From positions 49,635,131 through 49,699,130 of the forward strand of contig OX359247.1 of NCBI GenBank assembly GCA_947179485.1: a stretch of 64,000 bases of DNA. Reading direction: 5' to 3'. Below the pieces are notes generated by a model, which did not search any database, was not told the origin of the DNA, and worked only from the letters and a program-made list of their open reading frames with translations. Each line of letters opens with the position of its first letter. The stretch's first letter is position 1. This document shows, in pieces, positions 55,118 to 64,000 of this stretch. The stretch is from Allacma fusca. Lineage: Eukaryota > Arthropoda > Collembola > Symphypleona > Sminthuridae. The position numbers and the translations under genes are program-made.

Positions 55118-55857
55118 TGTTATTATTAATATTGTAGTAGATGGTTCGTAATGAGGAGAATGTAATAAAGAGCCGATTATGGAAATAAAAAGGGAATATT
55201 GATGATATTGAGAGTGAGAGATGAGATGATGGGGAAATGTAGACGGTAGAGAGGCACTTGCTTTGGAGTGAGGGATTTCGGGCTTGTCTCAATGTATGTG
55301 GAGAGATACGAAAATTAGATGGATAAGTAAGTATAAGGGATTACTCTCACGGTATAGTTTATTTCAATATTGTGCTTAGATAGATACACAGAAATGTTCT
55401 TGTCTCACGCGTGTTCCCTTGCTCTGCTTAGCTCAAGGTCTGATGTTGCTCTCCTCTTCGTACCTACGGAGGCACGAAGTTTTATACGGAGGTGAGCACA
55501 AATGTGTCCACCTCCAGTATTTACAAAAGTTTAAGTTTGAACCAATAATATTTAGTTACACATTTTTAAAGGAAACCTCAACACAGAAAAGTAACTCTGG
55601 ATGTCGGAAATCTACGTTATCCTTAATTCCTATATCTAAGCTTAGCAAGGATGCCTAAAAGTAGCTACTTGCCACCTTTTTGCCTTCAAACGCACGCTAA
55701 CTTGAGGGTAGTCTTCCTCTACATATGTACCTAGCGGAGCGCCATTTGATTACATGGCGTTCCATGCGTAGGTACATTGGCCGACAAGAGCCGTATTGGG
55801 AGATAGTAGTGGCGTAGTTAACGTTACATTTATTGAGTGTTACAAAACTACTTAACA
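55118..55857 (-). repeat. Gypsy-2 5' LTR
   Basis: 740 bases, same ends and sequence as 47158-47897. It is followed on the plus strand by the target duplication CTAG. Confidence 0.95.
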
Positions 55858-57312
55858 CTAGTCAATTCCCCTAGTCACAGTGTATTTTTCTAAAAATTCG
55901 TAAAAAAACGACGTAAAAATGTGAAACAACACATGTAGTTTACATCAATGCAAAAATAATATTCGGTAAGATTATTGCACAATCAACAATTGTCAGTATA
56001 TAAATTAGTTAGTTTTTGCAACTTTAATCGCAAGTTCGGAATCAAATTTTTCCAAGAAAATAATGCTTTATAAAAATTTATGGGCAAACTTTCTTATTTA
56101 ATATATAAGGATTTAACAGTGGGATATTTTCTGATATATTATACGAAATTTCCACTGGGACGCACCAGGGGAAATACCCGGTGCAAGTAGTGGAATTTGT
56201 AGTAGGCTGTGGCTGTACCCAGGGGTCAAATTTGTGTAAATTTCCCTGGAAAAATATTCCTGAATATCCTGCTGAAACAAAGGTCAACGATTTTCAAAAT
56301 ACCTGTACAACTAAAGTGTCCCTAGTAGACGTTATATTCCTGTCAAATAAAGTCAAACAATTTAAAAATTCCTTTTGTCTTGCCTAATTGTCATGACACA
56401 AGCCAAAAAATTGAAAATCCCTGTCAAGGGATTTTCATTTCAAAGGCCAACAAGTTAGAATATCTTTGTCCTTAAAAAGGAATCCCTTCCCTTGGTTATT
56501 TTCCCTGCCAGAATAATTTTTGCCCTGGGAAGAATGGTATCTTCTAATATAATGATAATAAATAACAATGTTAAAGGGCACGTTACAAAGATAGGTTCTT
56601 TTGTTTGGGGAGCGGTTTTGGTTTAAAGAAGTACCAGGTTTGTAATTTTCATGTTAGTTGCAATTCGAAAAGTATTAATAAAATAATTGTTTTGCAAAAA
56701 ATCAATTCGTTTAACTATAGAAAGTAATACGAAAAATGTATCCTGGCTATAGTTATGATCAATTTTACAGTTAAGAAATAAATTGTAACATGTTCCTAAA
56801 CACTACGTACCTAGTCGAAAATTTGGTTTTCTTTTGAAACGAAGGCATATACTCAAGGATACCAAACGGTACTGACGATGATAATTTCACGCTGGCTTTC
56901 TAGCTTTGATTTTCAGCTACATAAGGGAGCCTCAAGTAATTGTGACTTGACTAGCATTTCCATGAAGTCATGCAAGTCAAGTCTAGTCAAGTCCTGTGTT
57001 TTAGCGAGTCGCCCTAGTCTATTCTAGTCAAGTCTCGTAATAGTAACAGCAGGCCTAGTCAAGTCAAGTCTATTCTTTTACGTCCTTTTTGCCTCCTAGT
57101 CTAGTCAAGTCTAGTCTTTCCTAGTCAAGTCTGACTAGACTAGGGCAGTGGTTTCAACATCAGCCATATCCTATTCCTCCTTTGAATCTTCATACTGTTC
57201 ATACACCCGGGACTGTAAAAATGAAAGTACCAATGCACGTGCCCAAAATGCCAGCTTTCAAACCTAGGATCAACTGGGCATACACCTTACCTTACAAGTT
57301 TGGTTTCGATCG

Positions 57313-57758
57313 GTAAGTGTTGGAGATTATGTGCAACTTGGAAATATTGTTCCGTTGTAGTATTCTCTCGGCCACCGGTAAACTCTATTACAAGCAAGAA
57401 TCCTTGCTGTGAACGCAATAAAAACAGAATCTGAGAATACATTACTGTTTTTCAGTTCTTCTTTATTAATTACTAAGAAAATTCATCAACAATCATAACT
57501 AAATAATGTTTAAGGTCTTATTGACGACTAAATACATAAAACCATTTTCTCTTAAATTATAAATGAACAAGTTATTGGTTAGTTTCTATTTTTGAAATAA
57601 CCAGTTATAAAAAATCTTGCATCAAGGCGAATAGTCATACTTCAGTTGTATGATATTTACAATATATGTTCCTTTCAAGGTTTAAAGTCATTATACAGGT
57701 AAAAGTAAGTAGAGAAAATACTACAGAGAAAAAACAAAACTGTCCTTTTAACCAATGT
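57313..57758 (-). other. 3' UTR side of the PIWI gene
   Basis: No coding frame. A minus-strand AATAAA at 57462-57467, about 290 bases past the stop codon, is a plausible polyadenylation signal for the PIWI gene. Confidence 0.45.
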
Positions 57759-60700
57759 TTAAAGGTAGTACAGCAAGTTGCTAAGATTTCCATGGGCAGA
57801 ATCACCCAAAGCAGTGCCTGTCAAAAAAGCGAGCTTGTGAGCATACTGAACTGGAGACGGAACTGCGACAGTTCCCGACCAGTTATAATACATATGACAC
57901 AACTTGTAAGATAGCAACTGAATTTTATCAGCTCCTAGCCCAGAATTGTCGGCGAGAACATTGTAACTTGTAGGGCTGACCGTCCCTTGGCGTACACTCT
58001 GAGCAACGATGAAGAAGTCATACCTGTGATAAAGGAAAACAACCCAAATAAATGTTAATCTATATAATTAAAAATTTTCGAGTAAGATAACATACCTCTC
58101 AGGCAAAGTAATAACGTCATCAACAACAGTTCCAGGTGGAGGATTGTCACCTCGAGTGGGCCCTTTGAGTTCAAATATTCTGGTGTTAATTCGCTTTGAT
58201 ACAACAATAAAAGTGAAGGTGGGAGGAGACCTTCCATCGGACTGGTAGGATGTCGCCATACACTCCTGGAAGCAACAACTAGAATTCTTTACCGTTCTCA
58301 TAATACGAATTAAACGTTACACCAGGATGATTACAACGGACAATACAAACTTTTACAACCGTCAAACAACTTGCCTTCAAGCGAGACAACTCCTGCTCAT
58401 ATACTAGTGACAGTTGTCCCTGGCCTACCCCATCTCTGTAAAACAAAATACGGTCGGGCAGTTTTCCGTTGACACCTCTGTACGCCATCAGACACTCTAT
58501 AAAATTTAAAACAATGGAGAGCAACGTTTTTAATTTACATACGGCAGACTACTTCATATTTTCATCATCCATCCAACACATGACTGACTTACTTTGAAAA
58601 TCTACGAGAAGATTCGCGGACAGTTCTTCGTTATCAGAATGGTAAGACACAGCACTGAAGTACTGGGTGACGTTCCTCGAAGTTGATGCAACGATGGCAC
58701 CGACAGCTTGGCCCCGACGACCATCAGTGGAGGCATGATACACATCGAATCCCACCACCATCATATTCTTGAGTACAAAATCATCGTTTTAACACAGAAA
58801 AAATCAGTTTCTGAAAATATTAAAGTCACTTCCGTAAGGGACTTACACTTAAAGGAACAGTTACGCTCCAAGGTTCACCTCCCAATTTCGCGTTCATCTG
58901 AACAACAACTTTCGTCGCAATCGACATCAAACCTCTGGCATTGACGTTCTTGGCCAAGAAGCACTGGCTGGGAACTACAAACATTGAATACAATCTATCA
59001 TTTCAGATTTCACATATAGACGATCATGAAAAGTATAAGCTAACAAAACTATACAGCAATAAAAATAACTGTGTACTAATTCACATTGAAAATTAGACCC
59101 AATATTATAACCTTACTTCCGTAATTTATATACGTCTGTTGCTTAACGGCAGCGTAAGTGTCCAATCGGTTGTTGGGGAGTACAACAAATACCAACATAA
59201 CCCCACGTTGTCGATCCAAGGTTCTTTGAATGGCCTGCGTAAACGTCTGAGGATTGCCCTGCCCAATTCGGACTCTGGAATATTTACACGTCGTTACATA
59301 CACTTGAATAACTTCGCGACTAGATATAATTATTTAATTTTAGTCCACATGGTAGAGGTACTGTCAAACAATAATTATTACATATCAGCTGGTTGTGAAA
59401 TGTTGAAGTTCAAGGGCCTTCCCACTTGATTCATTGTCCTACATAAATTCTCCACACCAGCAGCATCTCTTTCCTGAACTATTAACACCCAGTTGGTCAA
59501 ATGTACGGTCGTCAGCATAGTTCTTGCTATAAGGAAATATAACATTGCTACGGTTTACCAGAAATAGATCCAAAGAATAATGAATAATAATGCATAAAAC
59601 ACATCCCCAAAACCCACATCGAAAAGCCATTGTCCAGTCAGCCTTCTGATCCGGCGTTTCCGGTTGCTTCGGGGGTTGTTGAGCAAAATTAATTAGCTGT
59701 TTCGGGAGAACTCTTCCAGGTATTGCAGCAGGCTCGTTCCTGAACCTGAGTCCCCAAGTCAGAAGCTCAGCTCGAATCTATAATGCAGCAAATGATTACA
59801 TTACACATATAAGTCCACAAATCCCTTATTTTCCCACACGGGTTCAATAGTTCGATTTCAGGAGACACAAGAAGGTGAAGATCATTACCTCCTCGTTTGC
59901 CATAATTCGGTTCACAAAACCGCAAACCGAGTGCAACCGCCTATCGGGAACCATGTGCAAATGCTCAGAGAGAGACTTCATTAAATTGAAGTCCTTCCTC
60001 ATTGAATCATTCAGACCTGTCATCCGACAAAGTTCTGGAACCAATAAAAACGGTTCAGTAATCCCTCGATGCATATCACGCTTCTTCGGTTTGGATGCCA
60101 GTAAAGGCTGACGGAGACTCTTTACAGCTACTCCGTATTTGTCTTGCAAATACTGCGCTATCGAAACTTCATTCCCTCGATACACAAATTTATCTTCTGG
60201 AGTTTTCCCCCACATTATATCGTCAACACGATAAGTCCTCTTGTTATACTCCGTCATGACAATTGTCCCAACGAGCTCATTCGCTACAGCTTTATGCATG
60301 TCGTTGGGCGAAGCGTTTCTCTGATTACTCCGTATCTGATTCATGACTCCCAGGACGTTGTCCAGACGCAGAACCTTGTGTGTGACTTCGACACACAACA
60401 TAACATTGTTCTCGTGCTGCTGCATTACAGTGATGAAACCAGGCCATAATTCCAATCCCCATTGCTCCACCCGGATAGCTTGCGCATCGTCGAAATAGTT
60501 CCTTCCCATTTCGGTCATCTTTAGTTTCGTCTGACACTTCTTCATTACAATGTTGTAGAAAGTCAGGTACATCGGGTCACTCGGCTGCAGTTCCTCCACC
60601 AGCTTGCACGACAAGATGTGGTCATTCCCTTCACGGTCTTTGGCTACTAAACTCTGGACCTTATCCGGGAGGAAGGTGGAAACGTACAAATTCTGTCCAT

Positions 60701-61253
60701 CGAATATATTAGCTCCAATATCCGCCTGCACAGACCTCAATAAACCCTTACGCTTCCCCTTATGGTCCACTTCCGGGCTGTACTCCACCCTGTATTTGTA
60801 CAGCCTCCAGGTCTTGTCCTGCTGCTTCCGTCTTTGGAGCTCAAAGTAATTCGCAACCAGCCTAATCGCCTCCCCAGCAGTTCCTTTCTTCGTGGCAAGG
60901 TCCTTCGGACGGGACTCCACATAGTCACCTCTCTGCCTCCCCCGAGGAGTACCCCTCTGACCCGGCGGACTCCCGCTCCCACCATTCCCATTCCCTCCAT
61001 TTCCATTCCCCCCATTTCCATTCCCTCCATTCCCATTACCATCCCCGTACCGACTCTCCGTAGGAGACCCACTTCCAGTACTCCTTCCCCCTCTCGACAC
61101 GGTCGGCAAGCCCAACTCCAATGACTCCATTTGCGAAGCCACGGCTCCCGGTGATCCCGATTTCCTCTCAGCAGTCGGTTGTACACCTCTCGACCGACCT
61201 CGTGACACCTGAGGTCTCCCTTCACGGGGAAATCCTCTACCAGGATCTGTCAT
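57759..61253 (-). CDS. piwi-like: PIWI-clade Argonaute protein, nine exons, 895 aa
   Basis: Exons on the minus strand: 61253-59889, 59777-59618, 59526-59382, 59274-59117, 58974-58847, 58767-58593, 58496-58375, 58265-58096, 58023-57759. The sum is 896 codons with consistent phase. The N-terminus is rich in RG/GR ([15 protein letters not shown]), the arginine sites that Tudor proteins bind when methylated, and contains a GNGNGG repeat. A PAZ domain follows ([25 protein letters not shown]), then MID and PIWI domains with the slicer residues D (VVGFDVYH), D (FYRDGVG) and H (VQYAHKLAF). It ends in YYL as PIWI proteins do. It should bind piRNAs and cut transposon RNA, chiefly in the germline. Introns are 72-142 bases; one starts GC instead of GT. 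Aubergine/Siwi versus Piwi subtype is not decided. Confidence 0.92.
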
Positions 61254-61257
61254 AATG

Positions 61258-61517
61258 CTGTAAAAATTCTGATTTTATTAATTCAACCCAAAACAATTCA
61301 ATGCCTCAGGAAATCCCTCCTTGTCCACTACTAATTAATACAACAGTAATTCATATTAAGTCACTAATTCAAAATCATAACCCATCCTAAAGCACTCTAA
61401 TACAGCATCAAAAGCCAAACAAACGCTCGCGTTTAATATTTATTGCCTACCGAATGCCGAACACTTCATTCATGGAATTTCAGGTAAAAAATTATACAAA
61501 ATAGAAAAATTACTTAC
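61258..61517 (-). other. 5'-UTR intron of the PIWI gene
   Basis: A minus-strand donor CAG/GTAAGT at 61518-61517 and an acceptor TTTTTACAG ending at 61258 define an intron just before the start codon. The first exon would therefore lie at 61518 and above, with the promoter near 61650-61800. Confidence 0.55.
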
Positions 61518-61829
61518 CTGTTATTAAGCGAGTGGTAACACGGATATAATTTCCCTTCTACTTACAAATTACAATTTCTTTTGAACAATATTTCTTCAAT
61601 TTTATTTCCTGCTTCCTACCACGCAGCTCTTGTTTGGTCGTCTCTCACGTATCAACTACGTAGCCAAAGTTCATGCATACGCACCAACATACGACACAAC
61701 TCACAATACAAGACCGATCTCCAGCCGACGCTAACTACGATTGAGAGTTGAGATCGTGCTTCAAAGCGAGAGTAACGAAACGGAGAGTTCCCTCACTTGT
61801 TGTATTTACGCGTCCCTCTCATACAGTAC

Positions 61830-63060
61830 ACTCGAGGCGTGAGGACAACTCTCAGGATATAACGTATCGCTCTAGAATTTTTGTCTGCGCCTATACCATG
61901 TGCTTAAGTACGTAACAATTATGACCAAAAATTGCCCAGTCGAAATATTTTTTTTTCTCCTTTGCTGGAGATTGGACGTAACCATCTACGAGAGTGTTCG
62001 TAAATTAATTGAGGATATTGTAATATAACTCTCGATACACTCACCTTTTTAAAGTACATAAATAGACTTTGGTTTACTTTGGGTTTGGACTTTGGAGTTG
62101 GGAACACCGGAATTGGAAGTTTCTAGTTTAGGGGAAGGCCCCTCAAAGTATTTTTAAGACGTTAGATTTACATATTATTGAACGCATTTACATACACCTG
62201 ACTGAGTCTCAGGGTTACGCCAGGGAGAGCTCCGGCGGATGAGTCATAAATACTTACATACAAGCCATAAATGAACCCCTATTTTTAATTATTGTAACAA
62301 AATTGTTAGTTATTAATTTTAATTTTTAGAGCAAGACAAATTTGAATAGAAATTGAATTAGCTCGTAATTACCGATATGGATCATTCTGGTCAACAATTA
62401 TTCGGGTTTTTCGAGAGTCTCTCGTTGCCCCAAAATCAAATTTACGGAGAAGACAGTTTATAGATCGGAAGATCGGATCCATAAAGGCATATTGCATATA
62501 GACAGACCCCAGATTAAGTAATTGAATGGGAAATTAAAGGATAAAATGTTAACACTGTGACTTAAGTAAAATAATTACCCTGTACCCTGTCCCCTCAATT
62601 TATTCGGGATACAGGCACAGAGTGGCAGTTGGGAAGTGACTCACTCCTTTGAATTTTAAGATTATTTTAATGTTCTTCCGAAAGGAGCTCCTTGGGCTCA
62701 AATTAATTATTCGGATTATTGATTATACAATAGAATAGTAATAAATAATTTTCCTTGATTTGTAAACAAATAATAGTTGAAGTAATTTTTCGTAGTATGT
62801 TTTGGCAAATACCTATAAGCAATAAGTACCACTCCAAGTACCTTGAATTTTTAAAATTTATAAAAAATTTATAATTGAACGTAGACAGGGCGACGTTAGG
62901 CTTACAGTAACACCCCATGTCATTGAAATTAAATTGATTTGTAAATGTTTCTGCAATTAAAATTAAGGAACAAGGGAATAACCAGACATTCACTTGTGAC
63001 TTTTCCTTCGCTGCGCTCCTATACATTCGGGTATTTTGAAACTACTAAACTAGTGATCCA
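61830..63060. other. Intergenic, nothing recognised
   Basis: AT-rich DNA with short frames only. No mobile element ends or gene signals that I can support. Confidence 0.4.
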
Positions 63061-63069
63061 ATTTTGGTG

Positions 63070-63188
63070 CCTTGAAAATGCCCAAAATGCCCAACTTGTC
63101 CTGCCCAAAATGCCCAAAAATCAGGGCATTTTCAAAAGCTGCCCACAATTTTGGGCATGTGGGCAGGCATTTTGGGCATTTTCAGCTG
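63070..63188. repeat. Inverted repeat of TGCCCAAAATGCCC
   Basis: The left side has TGAAAATGCCCAAAATGCCC and further TGCCCAAAATGCCC. The right side has GGCATTTTGGGCATTTTCAG, its reverse complement. The centre holds GCCCACAATTTTGGGC. It is a compact foldback of about 120 bases. Confidence 0.75.
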
Positions 63189-63244
63189 GGTGGGAAAATA
63201 CTGCAGGGTATTTTCAATATACATACCCTAGTAATGATTATAGT

Positions 63245-63416
63245 TAATTATTTTGTTTCGAATTATATCGACCTCCTGGACGAGATTGCTCGCCAACGCC
63301 AACAAAGCATGTTAGGTAAAAGTTCACAAACAGGCACTTCAAACTTCTAAACTATCTCATCATGCCCCAATCAGTGTTCTGTTTCAGGAATTATTGGACT
63401 GGCTCTCATGGTAAAT
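63245..63416 (+). CDS. Possible last two coding exons of an unknown plus-strand gene
   Basis: An open stretch (YIDLLDEIARQRQQSMLG) ends at ATGTTAG/GTAAAAG (donor at 63315). After CTGTTTCAG (63379-63387) the frame resumes for ten codons and stops at TAA near 63416. Splice signals and phase agree, but no upstream exon or family is recognised, so this is weak. Confidence 0.22.
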
Positions 63417-63419
63417 TAA

Positions 63420-64000
63420 ACCGAGGTACATAATTACAATTTGTGTAATGGTGTTAATTTTTCTCAAATTATGAAAAGCAAATAATCATTATTTTAAATT
63501 TAAGTATACCTAAGATTAATTACAGATCAAAAATCAGTCTTGTCCGATTCAAGCCTTATTTATAATTATCGGGTCAAGTTTATTGAAGTAATTTGGGAAC
63601 ACCTTGATATTATAGGAAATCAACAGTTAATTCTCAATAGACATCTCATAATATAGTAGCATTATGAGATTTAGTATTAGGTATATGAGTGATGAGAGAT
63701 ATGTATGAGTATTATGTATGTATGGAACGGTTTTCGCTCGCAGCTCCTACAATACATCTGGAATCTGAACTCTTATGCTGGTACATGTAACTCTTATGCT
63801 GTAAGTATATTAAACCCCTAATCTACTTAATAAATCTGCCAAGAAATCAAGAACAAGTCTGAAATCTGCTGCAATAATTACTCTTTATTGCCTGCACGCA
63901 TTGCTAAAATATCACAATTATTCACAATGAGTGTACATATATTATCCGTGAAGGTATAGATAAATACTACTTGAAGTGAAGTTATTTGAATTTTTATTGT
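63420..64000. other. Intergenic to window end
   Basis: AT-rich. A small hairpin (ATCTCATAATA...CATTATGAGAT) lies near 63643-63671. Nothing else recognised. Confidence 0.4.

Larger units (their letters stand above)
47158..55857 (-). mobile_element. Gypsy-2: young Gypsy-family LTR retrotransposon
   Basis: An 8.7-kb element bounded by two 740-base LTRs (47158-47897 and 55118-55857) that look identical, with TG...CA ends and a 4-bp target duplication CTAG (47154-47157 and 55858-55861). Identical LTRs mean a very recent insertion. On the minus strand the order is LTR, primer site, gag, protease, reverse transcriptase, RNase H, integrase, about 1 kb of non-coding DNA, LTR. No envelope frame is seen. 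Coding capacity is nearly whole, with about one break in the gag region. It landed in the CTAGTC-rich arm of the hAT element. Confidence 0.95.
46999..57150. mobile_element. hAT-type non-autonomous element carrying nested Gypsy-2
   Basis: The left end is CAGTGCTGCCC and the right end GGGCAGTG. They are flanked by an almost perfect 8-bp duplication: GTTGCAAC at 46991-46998 and GTTTCAAC at 57151-57158 (7 of 8). Both arms are filled with short repeats of CTAGTCAAGTCTAGTC at 47030-47157, 55858-55880 and 56940-57140, a subterminal repeat pattern common in hAT elements. Without Gypsy-2 it is about 1.45 kb and has no transposase frame. Confidence 0.75.
46981..57312 (+). pseudogene. Possible host exon interrupted by the hAT element
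   Basis: After AAAATACAG, 18 bases (46981-46998) are followed by the hAT insertion; 57159-57312 then continue on the other side to a donor GTAAGT. Across both sides one plus-strand frame stays open, including peptide parts such as QPYPIPPLNLHTV and INWAYTLPYKFGFD, which have real-protein character. There is no domain match and no second exon that I can point to, so this may be chance. If real, the insertion must disable the exon in this copy. The phrase GCCCAAAATGCC in it also occurs in the inverted repeat near 63070, a reason for caution. Confidence 0.28.

Noticed and set aside
60737-61225. 162-codon frame in the PIWI first exon, other frame, rich in Met/Gly
   Set aside because: Shadow of the GNGNGG repeat region of the PIWI coding frame.
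1-64000. tRNA or rRNA genes
   Set aside because: No cloverleaf with A/B boxes or rRNA-like conserved stretch was noticed by eye; a dedicated scan was not possible.

Overview
This window is from an animal nuclear genome, very likely an arthropod. It has spliced genes with GT-AG introns, an apolipophorin-type large lipid transfer protein, a PIWI protein, and a crowd of Gypsy, Helitron, LINE and hAT-type elements. A fragment resembling the end of an insect/springtail chemoreceptor would fit a hexapod, but the species cannot be read from the sequence.

Layout. 1-15392: a very large Gypsy LTR retrotransposon on the minus strand (Gypsy-1), whose 3' LTR lies beyond the left edge. Its Pol has a tail of about 1,700 residues after integrase, and its 3.6-kb leader carries degenerate ~200-bp repeats. 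15393-19367: small repeats, including a complete hAT-type MITE with an 8-bp target duplication, a truncated copy of it, and a chemoreceptor-like fragment. 19386-20325: a three-exon secreted DOMON-domain gene (196 aa). 20602-20943: a palindromic foldback element. 21686-35054: a 24-exon apolipophorin-like gene (about 3,076 aa) with a foldback element in one intron. 35913-42731: a degraded Helitron with minisatellites at both ends, then a LINE 3' fragment; hairpin termini that are near mirror images bound the block. 43000-43621: a small Cys-rich gene on the minus strand with a 16-bp minisatellite upstream. 44511-46060: palindromes and short tandem repeats. 46999-57150: a hAT-like non-autonomous element carrying a nested Gypsy (Gypsy-2, 47158-55857) with two identical 740-bp LTRs, which marks a very recent insertion. 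57759-61253: a nine-exon PIWI-clade Argonaute gene on the minus strand with its catalytic D-D-H residues in place. 61650-64000: mostly unassigned sequence with one more inverted repeat and possible terminal exons of a plus-strand gene.

How it works together. The host genes cover lipid transport in the haemolymph (apolipophorin-like), a secreted haem/sugar-binding type domain (DOMON), and transposon silencing (PIWI). They are not an operon and show no shared regulation. The rest is layered mobile DNA: Gypsy-2 inside hAT, and the hAT apparently inside an exon-like open frame. All gene models rest on manual splice-site and reading-frame consistency; no database search was run.
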